A DNA stretch of 64,000 nt from Gehongia tenuis (GTDB taxonomy: Bacteria > Bacillota > Clostridia > Christensenellales > NSJ-53). Under the pieces are notes generated by a model. The model searched no databases. It saw only the letters and a program-made list of their open reading frames with translations, and was not told the origin of the DNA. A program made the translations under genes and the position numbers. Of the stretch, positions 7,367 through 15,778 are shown piece after piece (within the stretch, counting starts at the first letter, position 1; every line of letters begins with the position of its first letter). Location of the stretch: the NCBI RefSeq assembly GCF_014384795.1, contig NZ_JACRSR010000002.1, positions 124,001 through 188,000 on the forward strand, in the 5' to 3' direction.

Positions 7367-8503
7367 CTACCCCCGCATAGCCAGCTTGGCATAGATCTTC
7401 ACCACAGGGAGGAGCATAGCCTCATCAAAATTGAATTCCGTGGTGTGAAGCACCTTGGTATAGCCTTTTGCCTCGCTGCGGCAGCCCACCCGGATGAGCG
7501 CGCCGGGCACCACACGGAACATTTCCGCCATATCATCCCCGCCCATGGAGGGCTCCTGCTCGATGCGCACGCCTTCCTCGAGCAAGGGCAGCAGCCGTTC
7601 CACCACGCCGGGGTCATTATAGACCTCCGGGCAGTAGAAGTGCTCCGTAAGATCGGTTTTCACGCCATAGGCCGCCTCAAGCCCCTGCAGCAGGCCGCGA
7701 ATCCGCTGATGCACGGTTTTGTACACCGTCTCGCTGTAGGTCCGAAGGGTGCATTCAAGAACAGCCTTGTCCGCAATCACATTTCGCTTGGTCCCCGCAT
7801 GAAGGGTGCCCACCGCCAGGACCGCCGCTTCCACGGGGTCCACGCTCTTGGTGATCACCGAAGGCAGCTGGGTCACCAGCGTAGCCGCGGCGAGCATGGC
7901 GTCCACGCCCTTGTAGGGCATCCCCGCATGGGCGCCCACGCCCGTTACTGTGATATCAAAATCAGATACGGAGGCCTGGGTGGCGCCGGCCCTGACGCCC
8001 AGCTTTCCCTCATCGATGACCGGTACCAGGTGCATGGCATATATCTCGTCCGGCCGGGGGTTTTCCAGCGCGCCCTCGCGGATCATCCGTACTGCGCCGC
8101 CCACCGATTCCTCCGCAGGCTGAAACAGCAGCACAATGTTGCAGTTGATTTTCTCCTCATTCTTTTGGATCCACCGGGCAAAAAGCAGCAAAGACGTCAT
8201 GTTGCCGTCGTGGCCGCAGGCATGCATCCGGCCAGGATGGCGGGATGCGAAGGGGAGCCCCGTCTCCTCGGTCAGCGGTAGCGCGTCAATGTCACTTCGA
8301 AATCCAATGGTACGCCGCCCGCCGCCGGGATGCCGCCAAACCGCCTTTACGCCCGTATCCGCGATAACGGAGATCTCGAAACAGCCCAGGGCCTTCAGAT
8401 CCTTCAGGATATAAGCCTGGGTCTCCCGCTCTTCAAAACCGAGTTCGGGGATTTGATGGAGTTCTCGGCGAATGCGAGTCGCTTCCTGAAGCCAATAATC
8501 CAT
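7367..8503 (-). CDS. M20 family amidohydrolase (aminoacylase / N-acetyl-diaminopimelate deacetylase-like)
   Basis: A 378-aa metal-dependent deacylase of the M20D group. Metal ligands are visible in MHACGHDGNMTSLL near residue 95, EESVGGAVRM near 130, the Ala-Met-His stretch YAMHLVP, and HTTEFNFDEA at the C-terminus. Family members include hippurate hydrolase, amino-acid amidases and N-acetyl-diaminopimelate deacetylase (Bacillus YkuR type, about the same length). It is divergent from the dapA-dapB operon across a 355-bp gap, which makes a role in diaminopimelate synthesis possible but unproven. GGAGG lies upstream of the ATG. Confidence 0.85.
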   Translation of the reverse strand: MDYWLQEATRIRRELHQIPELGFEERETQAYILKDLKALGCFEISVIADTGVKAVWRHPGGGRRTIGFRSDIDALPLTEETGLPFASRHPGRMHACGHDGNMTSLLLFARWIQKNEEKINCNIVLLFQPAEESVGGAVRMIREGALENPRPDEIYAMHLVPVIDEGKLGVRAGATQASVSDFDITVTGVGAHAGMPYKGVDAMLAAATLVTQLPSVITKSVDPVEAAVLAVGTLHAGTKRNVIADKAVLECTLRTYSETVYKTVHQRIRGLLQGLEAAYGVKTDLTEHFYCPEVYNDPGVVERLLPLLEEGVRIEQEPSMGGDDMAEMFRVVPGALIRVGCRSEAKGYTKVLHTTEFNFDEAMLLPVVKIYAKLAMRG

Positions 8504-8571
8504 GAATAAAATCCTCCCAATTTTTAGTTCTATCTTATCACAACTTTAATGGGAATGCCACCGGTGGACGG

Positions 8572-8600
8572 TTGACATGGCGGATGAAGGATGCTATGAT
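8572..8600 (+). promoter_or_regulatory. Promoter of the lysine riboswitch-dapA operon
   Basis: Consensus -35 TTGACA (8572-8577), 17-bp spacer, -10 TATGAT (8595-8600). Transcription would begin about eight bases later, at the base of the riboswitch P1 stem. Confidence 0.88.
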
Positions 8601-8607
8601 GTGGTCA

Positions 8608-8773
8608 ACAGATTGAGGCGCGGGTTTGAAAAGTACACGGCCGACGGTGCAGCCGCCGGAGGACGCCGATGGAAAGGCAAAACCGCCGAAGGGAAGAGCA
8701 GGCGCTGGGCTCCGAACTGGGCATGCCGTAAATAGCGGTATGACTGTCATCTTTAAGATGGAGTGCTATCTGT
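8608..8773 (+). ncRNA. Lysine riboswitch (L-box) aptamer
   Basis: P1 is ACAGAT (8608-8613) pairing with ATCTGT (8768-8773). Between them are the L-box conserved blocks: GAGGCGCGGG at the 5' side, AAGTAC, GGAAAGGC followed by CCGCCGAAG, CTGGGC, GACTGTC and the 3' block GATGGAGTGCTATC. These are the core elements of the lysine aptamer as I know it from lysC leaders. It is followed by a terminator and by dapA, so lysine binding should stop transcription of dapA and dapB-ACT. There is a plausible alternative helix (8770-8780 with 8799-8809) that would exclude both P1 and the terminator. Confidence 0.93.
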
Positions 8774-8804
8774 GATCGAGTATATATTTTGTTGAAATCT
8801 CGTG

Positions 8805-8830
8805 AACAGTGTGCACAGCACTGTTTTTTT
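8805..8830 (+). terminator. Riboswitch-controlled intrinsic terminator
   Basis: Stem AACAGTG (8805-8811) with CACTGTT (8819-8825), 7-nt loop, then a T-run to 8830. Its 5' arm overlaps the proposed antiterminator arm 8799-8809, as expected for transcriptional attenuation by the lysine aptamer. Confidence 0.87.
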
Positions 8831-8858
8831 AATACCCAAAAGAAAGGATTTGGAGTAG

Positions 8859-9740
8859 ATGAGTATCTTCACTGGCAGCGGAACCGCACTGGTCACCCCC
8901 TTTACAGCGGACGGCAAGGGTGTAAACTTTGATGCCCTGGAAAAAATAATTGACTTCCAGCTGAACGGATGCACCGACGCCCTGATCATCACGGGCACCA
9001 CCGGCGAAGCTTCCACCATGACGTCAAAGGAAAAGCTGGACACCCTTGGCTGTGCCATCGACCGGGTGAAGGGAAAAATTCCTGTCATCGCCGGCACGGG
9101 CAACAACAACACCGCCCAATCCATTGAGAATTCGCTGGAAGCGCAAAAAATGGGAGCGGATGGAGTACTCATCGTGACTCCTTACTACAACAAGGCCACT
9201 CAGGAAGGGCTCATCGCCCACTACACGGCCATTGCTGAGGCCATCGACATCCCCGTGATCGTCTACAATGTGCCTTCCCGCACCGGCCTCAACATTGCGC
9301 CCGCCACCATGGCCCGGCTCGGGGAGCACAAAAATATCCGCGGCATCAAGGAGGCCAGCGGCAACATCGCCCAGATCGTAAACGTGGCCCGTTCCTGCCG
9401 CAATATGGATCTTTACAGCGGCAACGATGACCAAGTGGTGCCCATCCTGTCGGTGGGCGGCAAGGGCGTCATCTCCGTGGTCTCCAATGTGGCGCCGAAA
9501 CTCACCCATGACATGGTTATGGCTTTCCTTGAGGGAGACACGAAGAAGGCCATGGAACTGCAGTACGCCGCCGCCGACCTCAGTGATGCCCTTTTCTGCG
9601 AAGTCAATCCCATCCCCGTCAAGGCCGCCATGGCCATGATGGGCTTTGAGGTGGGACCGGTCCGCCTGCCTCTTACCCCTCTTTCCCAAGGCGCCGTGCC
9701 CAAGGTGGAGGGTGCATTAAAGCGCGCAGGTCTCATTTAA
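8859..9740 (+). CDS. dapA: 4-hydroxy-tetrahydrodipicolinate synthase
   Basis: A 293-aa TIM-barrel lyase that condenses pyruvate with aspartate semialdehyde, the first committed step of diaminopimelate/lysine synthesis. Visible are the substrate loop TGTTGEASTM near residue 45, the tyrosine in YYNKATQEG, the YNVPSRTGLN segment and the Schiff-base lysine in GIKEASGN. Length is normal. It is the first gene after the lysine riboswitch. It is followed 13 bases later by the dapB-ACT fusion with a strong AAAGGAGG site. Confidence 0.97.
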   Translation: MSIFTGSGTALVTPFTADGKGVNFDALEKIIDFQLNGCTDALIITGTTGEASTMTSKEKLDTLGCAIDRVKGKIPVIAGTGNNNTAQSIENSLEAQKMGADGVLIVTPYYNKATQEGLIAHYTAIAEAIDIPVIVYNVPSRTGLNIAPATMARLGEHKNIRGIKEASGNIAQIVNVARSCRNMDLYSGNDDQVVPILSVGGKGVISVVSNVAPKLTHDMVMAFLEGDTKKAMELQYAAADLSDALFCEVNPIPVKAAMAMMGFEVGPVRLPLTPLSQGAVPKVEGALKRAGLI

Positions 9741-9753
9741 AGGAGGTATTGAT

Positions 9754-10977
9754 ATGACCAGAATTATCATCAACGGCGTCAACGGCCGCATGGGCCAGGC
9801 AGTGGCAGAGTTTGCTCTTCGCAGCAAGCGTTTTCAGGTGGCCGCCGGTGTGGATTTGAATAAGGATCTCCTCGATTGGCCCTTCCCGGTCTATACCAAG
9901 CTTGAGGAGGCTTCCGAGCCCGCCGATGCCATCATCGATTTCACACGGCCCGGCTCCATCACCGAGGTGCTGCCCTACGCCAAAGCCAAAAAGATGGGGG
10001 CTGTTATCGCGACCACCGGATTCACCCCGGAACAGCTGGAATACATCCGCTCCTTCACATCGGATATCCCCGTTTTTCGTTCGGCCAACATGTCCCTTGG
10101 CATCAATCTTTTACAGAATCTTGCCCAGCAGGCGGTTCAATTTCTGGGGGATACTTTCGATATCGAAATTGTGGAGCGTCATCACAATCAAAAGCTGGAT
10201 TCGCCCAGCGGCACCGCTTTGGCCTTGGCCGACTCCATCAACGATGTGCTCTCCCATAAGAAAGAGTACGTCTATGGCCGGCACAGCCAAACGGAGAAAC
10301 GGCAAAAGAGCGAACTTGGCATTCATGCTGTGCGGGGCGGGTCCATCGTGGGAGATCATGAAATTTCCTTCATCAGTGATACGGAAATCATAGCCCTCAG
10401 TCACAACGCACTCTCCCGCAGGGTATTTGCCGAGGGAGCGCTCCGGGCCGCCCTCTATATTAAGGGCCGGCCTCCCAAGCTCTATGACATGCAGGATATG
10501 ATCTCCGGCGAACGCACGGTCACCCATCTCTACACCGACCAGCATCAGGCTATTGTGACGCTGAACAAGCTTCCCCATGATCCCAAAATCTTGGCGGACA
10601 TCTTCGGCGCTCTGGCGGAGCAGGGCATCTCCATCGATATGATCAGTCAGACGGCTCCGGTGGCCGGAACCATCAGCCTCTCCTTCAGCATGAGCGATCA
10701 GGATCTGGCCCAGGCTTTTGAAGTGCTCCGGCCCTTCAACGCCCGGAATCCGGGCATGCGGCTGGACATCATGGGCAGCGCCGTCAAGCTCACCGTGGAA
10801 GGCATGGGCATGGAGCGTCAGAGCGGTGTGGCCGCCAATATGTTTGCGCTCCTCGCTCAGCACAATATCCAGACCAAACTGGTCACCACCGCCGAAACCA
10901 AGATCTCCGTCATCATTGACGAGACCGACGAGTACGAGGCGACAGACCTCATCGCAAAGGCCTATTCTCTCGCATGA
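9754..10977 (+). CDS. dapB: 4-hydroxy-tetrahydrodipicolinate reductase fused to two aspartokinase-type ACT domains
   Basis: A 407-aa fusion. Residues 1-250 are a full DapB: nucleotide-binding GVNGRMG (8-14), TTGF near 88, and the catalytic ERHHNQKLDSPSGTA block (H143, K147). Residues about 264-343 and 344-407 are tandem ACT domains of the aspartokinase C-terminus: the first has the block PHDPKILADIFGALAEQGIS with IDMISQT, the second MERQSGVAANMFALLAQHNI with a TTAETKISVIID strand. Ordinary DapB ends near residue 250-270. ACT domains in aspartokinase bind lysine or threonine, so allosteric control of DapB by lysine is a reasonable inference. No kinase catalytic domain or frameshift is present: the reading frame is continuous and ends at a strong terminator. 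Confidence 0.92.
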   Translation: MTRIIINGVNGRMGQAVAEFALRSKRFQVAAGVDLNKDLLDWPFPVYTKLEEASEPADAIIDFTRPGSITEVLPYAKAKKMGAVIATTGFTPEQLEYIRSFTSDIPVFRSANMSLGINLLQNLAQQAVQFLGDTFDIEIVERHHNQKLDSPSGTALALADSINDVLSHKKEYVYGRHSQTEKRQKSELGIHAVRGGSIVGDHEISFISDTEIIALSHNALSRRVFAEGALRAALYIKGRPPKLYDMQDMISGERTVTHLYTDQHQAIVTLNKLPHDPKILADIFGALAEQGISIDMISQTAPVAGTISLSFSMSDQDLAQAFEVLRPFNARNPGMRLDIMGSAVKLTVEGMGMERQSGVAANMFALLAQHNIQTKLVTTAETKISVIIDETDEYEATDLIAKAYSLA

Positions 10978-10991
10978 TATAAAGCGCGACT

Positions 10992-11027
10992 AAAAAACGT
11001 CGGACTGTTTCCAGTCCGACGTTTTTT
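10992..11027. terminator. Bidirectional terminator after the lysine operon
   Basis: Perfect 16-bp stem (10992-11007 with 11012-11027), loop TTTC, A/T tracts at both ends. It separates the dapA-dapB operon (+) from the convergent zinc-ribbon gene (-). Confidence 0.93.
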
Positions 11028-11037
11028 ATCCTTCTTT

Positions 11038-11811
11038 TTATGGCATGAAAGAGTTCATGATTCCTCCTAAAGAGGAGAGCTCCCTTACCGAAGACGGAAC
11101 GTAGCTGGGCAGTACCCAGGAGGCAAACAGAAAAAACACCACCACAAAGGCAATCAGAACGCCCACCGTAAGGTAAATCCTGCGGTCGGAGTTCACTTCA
11201 GCAATGCCCCGGCTTCCAACCATCAAAAAGACCACCGCAGCAAGCGACCCCATACAGTAGTAACATACGATTCCCGCTGAGATGCTGATCAAGAATACCA
11301 GGCAGCTCACCAGGGTCACTGGTACCAAAATAACCGAACGCATGGACACAATGCTGAGCGCTTCTTGAAAGCGAACCTGCCCCTTCAGCAGCTTCGCGCC
11401 GGCCAGATAGAGCCCGGCTAAAACTGCGGACAGGATGAGAGAATACAATAGCGTCAGGAAAAAGGCGCCCGCACCCGAGAACTTCAGCCCTCCGGTCATG
11501 GATCCGCCTAGGCCGATCAGGCCGTTGATCTTTCCAACAAAGAAGACGGCAAATAATCCTGAGCAGATTCCCTGCAGCACCAGGAAAATCAAGGACGTGA
11601 CCCAATTTCCTTTGCGCACATACGATTCTCCGTAGCTTACAGGCGCCTTCAACAAACGGACAAATTCCCCCCATGCAGCGCCTGCGGCCTGTTTGCCTTG
11701 GCCCAAAACGACCTCCGCTTTCACCGACGAACTCGTTGCTTCGGCCTGATTCTGACAAGTACAGGCCTCCCCCTCTTCCAGCTTCCTCCCACAATATCTA
11801 CAAAATGCCAT
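11038..11811 (-). CDS. Zinc-ribbon membrane protein, Yip1-like
   Basis: A 257-aa protein with an N-terminal zinc ribbon (MAFCRYCGRKLEEGEACTC; CxxC and CxC) then a polar linker and about five membrane helices from residue 70 to 235. The membrane part, rich in small residues and with repeated Gly/Ser turns, resembles clostridial Yip1-family proteins; I would not name a function. It lies 34 bases after the stop of another zinc-ribbon membrane protein on the same strand, and the two probably form one transcript. Confidence 0.65.
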   Translation of the reverse strand: MAFCRYCGRKLEEGEACTCQNQAEATSSSVKAEVVLGQGKQAAGAAWGEFVRLLKAPVSYGESYVRKGNWVTSLIFLVLQGICSGLFAVFFVGKINGLIGLGGSMTGGLKFSGAGAFFLTLLYSLILSAVLAGLYLAGAKLLKGQVRFQEALSIVSMRSVILVPVTLVSCLVFLISISAGIVCYYCMGSLAAVVFLMVGSRGIAEVNSDRRIYLTVGVLIAFVVVFFLFASWVLPSYVPSSVRELSSLGGIMNSFMP

Positions 11812-11845
11812 CCTTTATCCCTCACTTTCCGGTATTGTATTTGTT

Positions 11846-13177
11846 TTATTCTGGCATTATGTTGGTCTCATAGGAATAGCGGTCCACATTCACGGAAACG
11901 CATTCCCGAAGCAATGTATCCAGGTCGGCATAGCCATGGTAGTAGTATCTTTGAGTGCCCAGCTCCTTCCAGAACTGATCACTCGAAGTTCTGTAATTCC
12001 CAAGATCGACTGTCATGGTTCCATCCGCTTCAGCAACCAGGTTTTCAAAACTCACGGTGTAATAATAGGTAAAGCTTTCCTGCAGTTCCTCCTCCGGGAC
12101 GTTGATGGTGCTTTGGACCTGATAGACCAGATAAAGCACATTGTTCGGCTCTTCATCCGCATCCTTTGCCGTCAAAAGATAACTGCCCAGATAGCTCATA
12201 TTGTCCAAGGACACAAACTCATCCCAATCCTTAGCCGCTTCGGCCCGCAGGGCATCCTCTCCCCGCGCCTGCATTTCTTCCAGGGCGGCCTCATCTATCT
12301 CGGACAGCTCACTCACAAAGGCACCAAGGCCCTCCACGGTGTATGTATTTTCCGTCTGCGTAAACATCACACCATAGCTGCGAAGGTAATACGCCCGATC
12401 CTCCTGGCTTTCCGCCTGCAGCAGCGACACGGTAACGGTATCACCATTGCTCAGGCCATTGGAGGGTTCCACCTCATACTGCAGGTCATATGCGAAGGAC
12501 TCCTCGGAATTGTTGACAAAGCTTACCTCCCCGTTTGGTGCGATCCCGCTGAAAACAAGCTCTACATCCTCAAAAGGATCCACCTCTGCGGCCGCTTCCA
12601 ATCCTTCCACCGTGAAGGTCAAATTCTCGTACACCAATTGGACGCCAAAATGCTCTTTTGCTATATCGTCATCACATTCCCACAGGTAGCTGATCTCATC
12701 CCCATTGGAAAGATCCGTATCTTCGCTCAGATCACCCGCAATGCATTCCTGAACCAGCATCTGGCAAATGGTTTCATCATCGAGGAGGGAGGATACATCG
12801 CCGCCCGCCCGATATTTGATCTTACCGGCATAATCCTGGCAGAACGCTTCCTCATCAAACTGATAAAAAGCATCCCCCATGGTATCGTATCCGGAAAACT
12901 CTGCCGTGATATAATCGTTCAATTCCACCGTCAGCGGCCGCGTTGCCAAAAATATCACCGCCGCGGCGACAATCACCACTGCGGCGCATATTATTCCAAG
13001 GATCTTCCCTTTCTTCTTTATAAACTGAGACACCTTTTTCTCCTCCCCTTTTCGAGGTTCCGTCGGGGGAGGCGCCGGAATGGGCTGTGGCCCCTCTGCG
13101 GGGCTGATCTTTTCGCCGCATTGGTCACAAAATACGGCATCATCTGGAAGTTGCTTTCCACAGTTTGGGCAAAACAT
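11846..13177 (-). CDS. Zinc-ribbon protein with one membrane helix and a large extracytoplasmic domain
   Basis: A 443-aa protein starting MFCPNCGKQLPDDAVFCDQCG (two CxxC pairs, zinc ribbon), a proline-rich linker, a single membrane helix at about residues 55-77, then about 365 residues outside. The outer part is acidic and begins LNDYITAEFSGYDTMGDA, a motif repeated in many uncharacterised clostridial zinc-ribbon proteins. No catalytic motif is visible. It could sense something outside and pass it to the ribbon; that is speculation. GGAGG lies upstream of the ATG. The mRNA leader from the promoter at 13313-13341 is about 130 bases long. Confidence 0.65.
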   Translation of the reverse strand: MFCPNCGKQLPDDAVFCDQCGEKISPAEGPQPIPAPPPTEPRKGEEKKVSQFIKKKGKILGIICAAVVIVAAAVIFLATRPLTVELNDYITAEFSGYDTMGDAFYQFDEEAFCQDYAGKIKYRAGGDVSSLLDDETICQMLVQECIAGDLSEDTDLSNGDEISYLWECDDDIAKEHFGVQLVYENLTFTVEGLEAAAEVDPFEDVELVFSGIAPNGEVSFVNNSEESFAYDLQYEVEPSNGLSNGDTVTVSLLQAESQEDRAYYLRSYGVMFTQTENTYTVEGLGAFVSELSEIDEAALEEMQARGEDALRAEAAKDWDEFVSLDNMSYLGSYLLTAKDADEEPNNVLYLVYQVQSTINVPEEELQESFTYYYTVSFENLVAEADGTMTVDLGNYRTSSDQFWKELGTQRYYYHGYADLDTLLRECVSVNVDRYSYETNIMPE

Positions 13178-13312
13178 TTTTCTGCTTCCTCCTTTTTCCT
13201 TATATTTAAATTATCTCTAGTTGAACTGCCGATTTAGACCTACCGTTTCCAAACAAAATTCAACATAAAACTGTTAAAATTCCAAAAATACCCTAGAATT
13301 CAGGCCTATTTT

Positions 13313-13341
13313 ATTATAGCTATTAGGGGTGCACTCGTCAA
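13313..13341 (-). promoter_or_regulatory. Promoter of the zinc-ribbon membrane gene pair
   Basis: -35 TTGACG (13336-13341), 17-bp spacer, -10 TATAAT (13313-13318) on the minus strand. The roughly 130-base AT-rich leader to 13177 shows no recognised riboswitch. Confidence 0.75.
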
Positions 13342-13363
13342 TTACATGTATCTGTTTCCTCAC

Positions 13364-13399
13364 AAAAAAAGGGTATGTAACTTGCGTTACATACCCTTT
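13364..13399 (-). terminator. Terminator of the glycolytic operon
   Basis: 14-bp perfect stem (13368-13381 with 13386-13399), loop TTGC, followed on the minus strand by seven T. It lies 16 bases past the gpmI stop. Confidence 0.92.
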
Positions 13400-13414
13400 T
13401 GCACCATAGGTCCT

Positions 13415-14956
13415 TTATTTCTCGATCAAGCTCTCACCGGTCATCTCGGCAGGTTTTGGCAGCCCCAACTGATCCAGCAGCGTGGGCGCCAGATCGGCCA
13501 GCCGGCCGTCCTTGCGGAGCTTGGCGTCCTTACGGCTGTCATCCACCAAAATGAGAGGAACCTCATTGGTGGTATGGGCCGTGAAGGGACCGCCGCTCAC
13601 CGGATCGACCATCTGTTCACAATTGCCGTGATCCGCGGTGATAAGCGCCGTCCCGCCCATCTTCCGGATGGCTTCAACCACCTTGAAGGTGCAGTTGTCC
13701 ACCGTCTCCACCGCTTTCATGGCGGCCTCCATCACGCCGGTGTGGCCCACCATATCCGGATTGGCAAAGTTCAGGATCATCACATCGTACTTACCCGATT
13801 CAATCCGCTCCACCGCGGCGTCCGCCACTTCATAGGCACTCATCTCCGGCTTGAGATCGTAGGTCGCCACCTTGGGCGAGGGAATGAGCACTCGGTCCTC
13901 TCCCGGATTGGGCTCCTCCACGCCGCCGTTGAAGAAGAAGGTCACATGGGCATACTTTTCCGTCTCCGCAATCCTGAGCTGAGCGAGGCCCTTCTCCGCG
14001 ATATAGGCGCCAAAGGTGTTGGCTAGGGATTGAGGCTTAAAGGCAACCTCCAGGTTGGTGAAGGTGGCGTCGTACTGGGTCATGGACACAAAGAATACGG
14101 GAAAATAGCCCTTATCCCGGGGAAATCCATCAAAATCCGGATCGATGAAGGCGCGGGTGATCTCCCTGGCTCGGTCCGGCCGGAAATTGAAGAAGATCAC
14201 CGAGTCACCCTCCGTTATGGTGGCCACCGGCCTGCCTTCCTCGGTAACCACGCTGGGAAGCACAAACTCATCGGTGTCCCCCGCCTCATAAGAGGTCTCC
14301 ATCGCGGCGACAGCGGAGGTCACGGTTACGCCGCGGCCAAAAGCCATGGCATCGTAGGCCTTCTGCACCCGATCCCAGCGTTTATCGCGGTCCATCGAAT
14401 AATAGCGGCCCATAACGGTGGCAATTTTGCCGAAGTTCAGCTGACGCATCCGCTCCTCCAGCTGAACGATGTAGTCCTTGCCGCTGGAGGGAGGAACATC
14501 CCGGCCGTCCATGAAGCAGTGAACGTACACATTCTCCAAGCCCTGGTCCTTAGCGAACTTGATCAGGGCCACCAGGTGATCCATGTGACTATGAACGCCG
14601 CCGTCAGACACCAGGCCCATCAAGTGGAGCTTTCCCCCGCTTTTCTTAGCGCTGGCAACCGCATCCAGGAAAGCCTGATTGGTGAAAAAATCACCATCGT
14701 CGATAGCCTTGCTGATGCGGGTGAACTCCTGATACACGATGCGGCCCGCACCGATGTTGAGATGACCCACTTCGGAGTTGCCCATCTGGCCCTGGGGCAG
14801 CCCCACATCCAGACCGCTGGGATGGATGGAGGTGGTGGGATACTCCTCGATATATTTTTTAATATGGGGAATGCCCTCCTGGGCGATGGCATTGCCTTCC
14901 TCATTCTTGCTGATGCCAAAGCCGTCCAGGATTAAAAGCGCAGTCATTTTTTTCAT
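13415..14956 (-). CDS. gpmI: 2,3-bisphosphoglycerate-independent phosphoglycerate mutase
   Basis: A 513-aa cytosolic enzyme interconverting 3- and 2-phosphoglycerate with two manganese ions. Key blocks: LILDGFG at the N-terminus, GNSEVGHLNIGAGR with the phosphoserine (SEVGH), HCFMDGRDVPPSSG, FNFRPDRAREI, NFANPDMVGHTG and TADHGNCEQM. Length is normal for iPGM. The ATG at 14956 has GGAG seven bases upstream; the longer frame to 15025 runs into tpiA. It is the last gene of pgk-tpiA-gpmI and ends at a strong terminator. Confidence 0.97.
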   Translation of the reverse strand: MKKMTALLILDGFGISKNEEGNAIAQEGIPHIKKYIEEYPTTSIHPSGLDVGLPQGQMGNSEVGHLNIGAGRIVYQEFTRISKAIDDGDFFTNQAFLDAVASAKKSGGKLHLMGLVSDGGVHSHMDHLVALIKFAKDQGLENVYVHCFMDGRDVPPSSGKDYIVQLEERMRQLNFGKIATVMGRYYSMDRDKRWDRVQKAYDAMAFGRGVTVTSAVAAMETSYEAGDTDEFVLPSVVTEEGRPVATITEGDSVIFFNFRPDRAREITRAFIDPDFDGFPRDKGYFPVFFVSMTQYDATFTNLEVAFKPQSLANTFGAYIAEKGLAQLRIAETEKYAHVTFFFNGGVEEPNPGEDRVLIPSPKVATYDLKPEMSAYEVADAAVERIESGKYDVMILNFANPDMVGHTGVMEAAMKAVETVDNCTFKVVEAIRKMGGTALITADHGNCEQMVDPVSGGPFTAHTTNEVPLILVDDSRKDAKLRKDGRLADLAPTLLDQLGLPKPAEMTGESLIEK

Positions 14957-14966
14957 AGTTGGTCTC

Positions 14967-15719
14967 CTATTTGTCGTAGTTGACGACTTTGTCAAAATCC
15001 TCGGCCTTGAGGCTGGCGCCGCCAATGAGGCCGCCGTCGATCTCCGGCTGGGCCATCAGTTCCTTGGCGTTTTTCGGATTCATGCTGCCGCCGTACTGAA
15101 TACGAACGGAATCACCCACCATGGCGCCAAATACATCCCGCACAGCCCGGCGGATGGCGCCGATGGTCTCGTTTGCATCCTCAGCAGTCGCAGTGCGGCC
15201 GGTGCCGATGGCCCAAATGGGTTCATAGGCAATGACCACCTTGCCCACATCGGCGGCGTCAAGGCCATAGAGCGCAGCCTTGGTCTGCAAGGCTACGAAC
15301 TCATTCGTGATGCCCATTTCACGCTGCTCCAAACTTTCGCCCACGCATACGATGGGCGTCAGCCCATGGGCCAGCGCAGCCTTAATCTTCTTATTGACGG
15401 TTTCATCGGTTTCCGCAAAATACTGGCGGCGCTCCGAGTGACCAATGATCACGTACTGCACCCCGAGGGACTTCAGCATATCGGGAGCCACCTCACCGGT
15501 GTAGGCGCCCTTCTCCTCGAAGTGAACGTTCTGTGCGCCCACGCCGATGTTGGTGCCCTTCACCGCTTCCACCACGGCAGGCAGGCACACATAGGGGGGA
15601 CAGACGACCACGTCGCATTTTGCATCCTTGACCAGGGGGATAAGCTCCGCCACCAGGGCTTTGGCCTCCTCCACGGTCTTATTCATTTTCCAGTTGCCAG
15701 CAATAATGGGTTTTCTCAT
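14967..15719 (-). CDS. tpiA: Triosephosphate isomerase
   Basis: A 250-aa TIM barrel interconverting dihydroxyacetone phosphate and glyceraldehyde 3-phosphate. [15 protein letters not shown] holds the catalytic Lys, [11 protein letters not shown] the catalytic His, [17 protein letters not shown] the catalytic Glu with loop 6, and [13 protein letters not shown] the phosphate-binding segment. It follows pgk by about 60 bases with its own AAGGAGG site, and precedes gpmI by 10 bases. Confidence 0.98.
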   Translation of the reverse strand: MRKPIIAGNWKMNKTVEEAKALVAELIPLVKDAKCDVVVCPPYVCLPAVVEAVKGTNIGVGAQNVHFEEKGAYTGEVAPDMLKSLGVQYVIIGHSERRQYFAETDETVNKKIKAALAHGLTPIVCVGESLEQREMGITNEFVALQTKAALYGLDAADVGKVVIAYEPIWAIGTGRTATAEDANETIGAIRRAVRDVFGAMVGDSVRIQYGGSMNPKNAKELMAQPEIDGGLIGGASLKAEDFDKVVNYDK

Positions 15720-15778
15720 GATGACCTCCTTTTAACGGTTGAAACGCCGCCCCGAGGGGCGGCGCGATCGTGCTTCAT

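Noticed and set aside
7318..7420. Possible sigma-G promoter (AATACTA with GGTATA) before the SASP gene
   Set aside because: The spacing is only about 15 bases instead of 17-18 and the -10 begins with A rather than C, so the match is not better than chance.
6536..8281. A 581-codon plus-strand frame spanning the methyltransferase, SASP and M20 genes
   Set aside because: It crosses several clear minus-strand genes, has no ribosome site or family similarity, and is low in complexity typical of antisense frames.
8538..8750. A 70-codon minus-strand frame over the lysine riboswitch
   Set aside because: It lies entirely on the promoter and aptamer, has no ribosome site and no similarity to anything I know.
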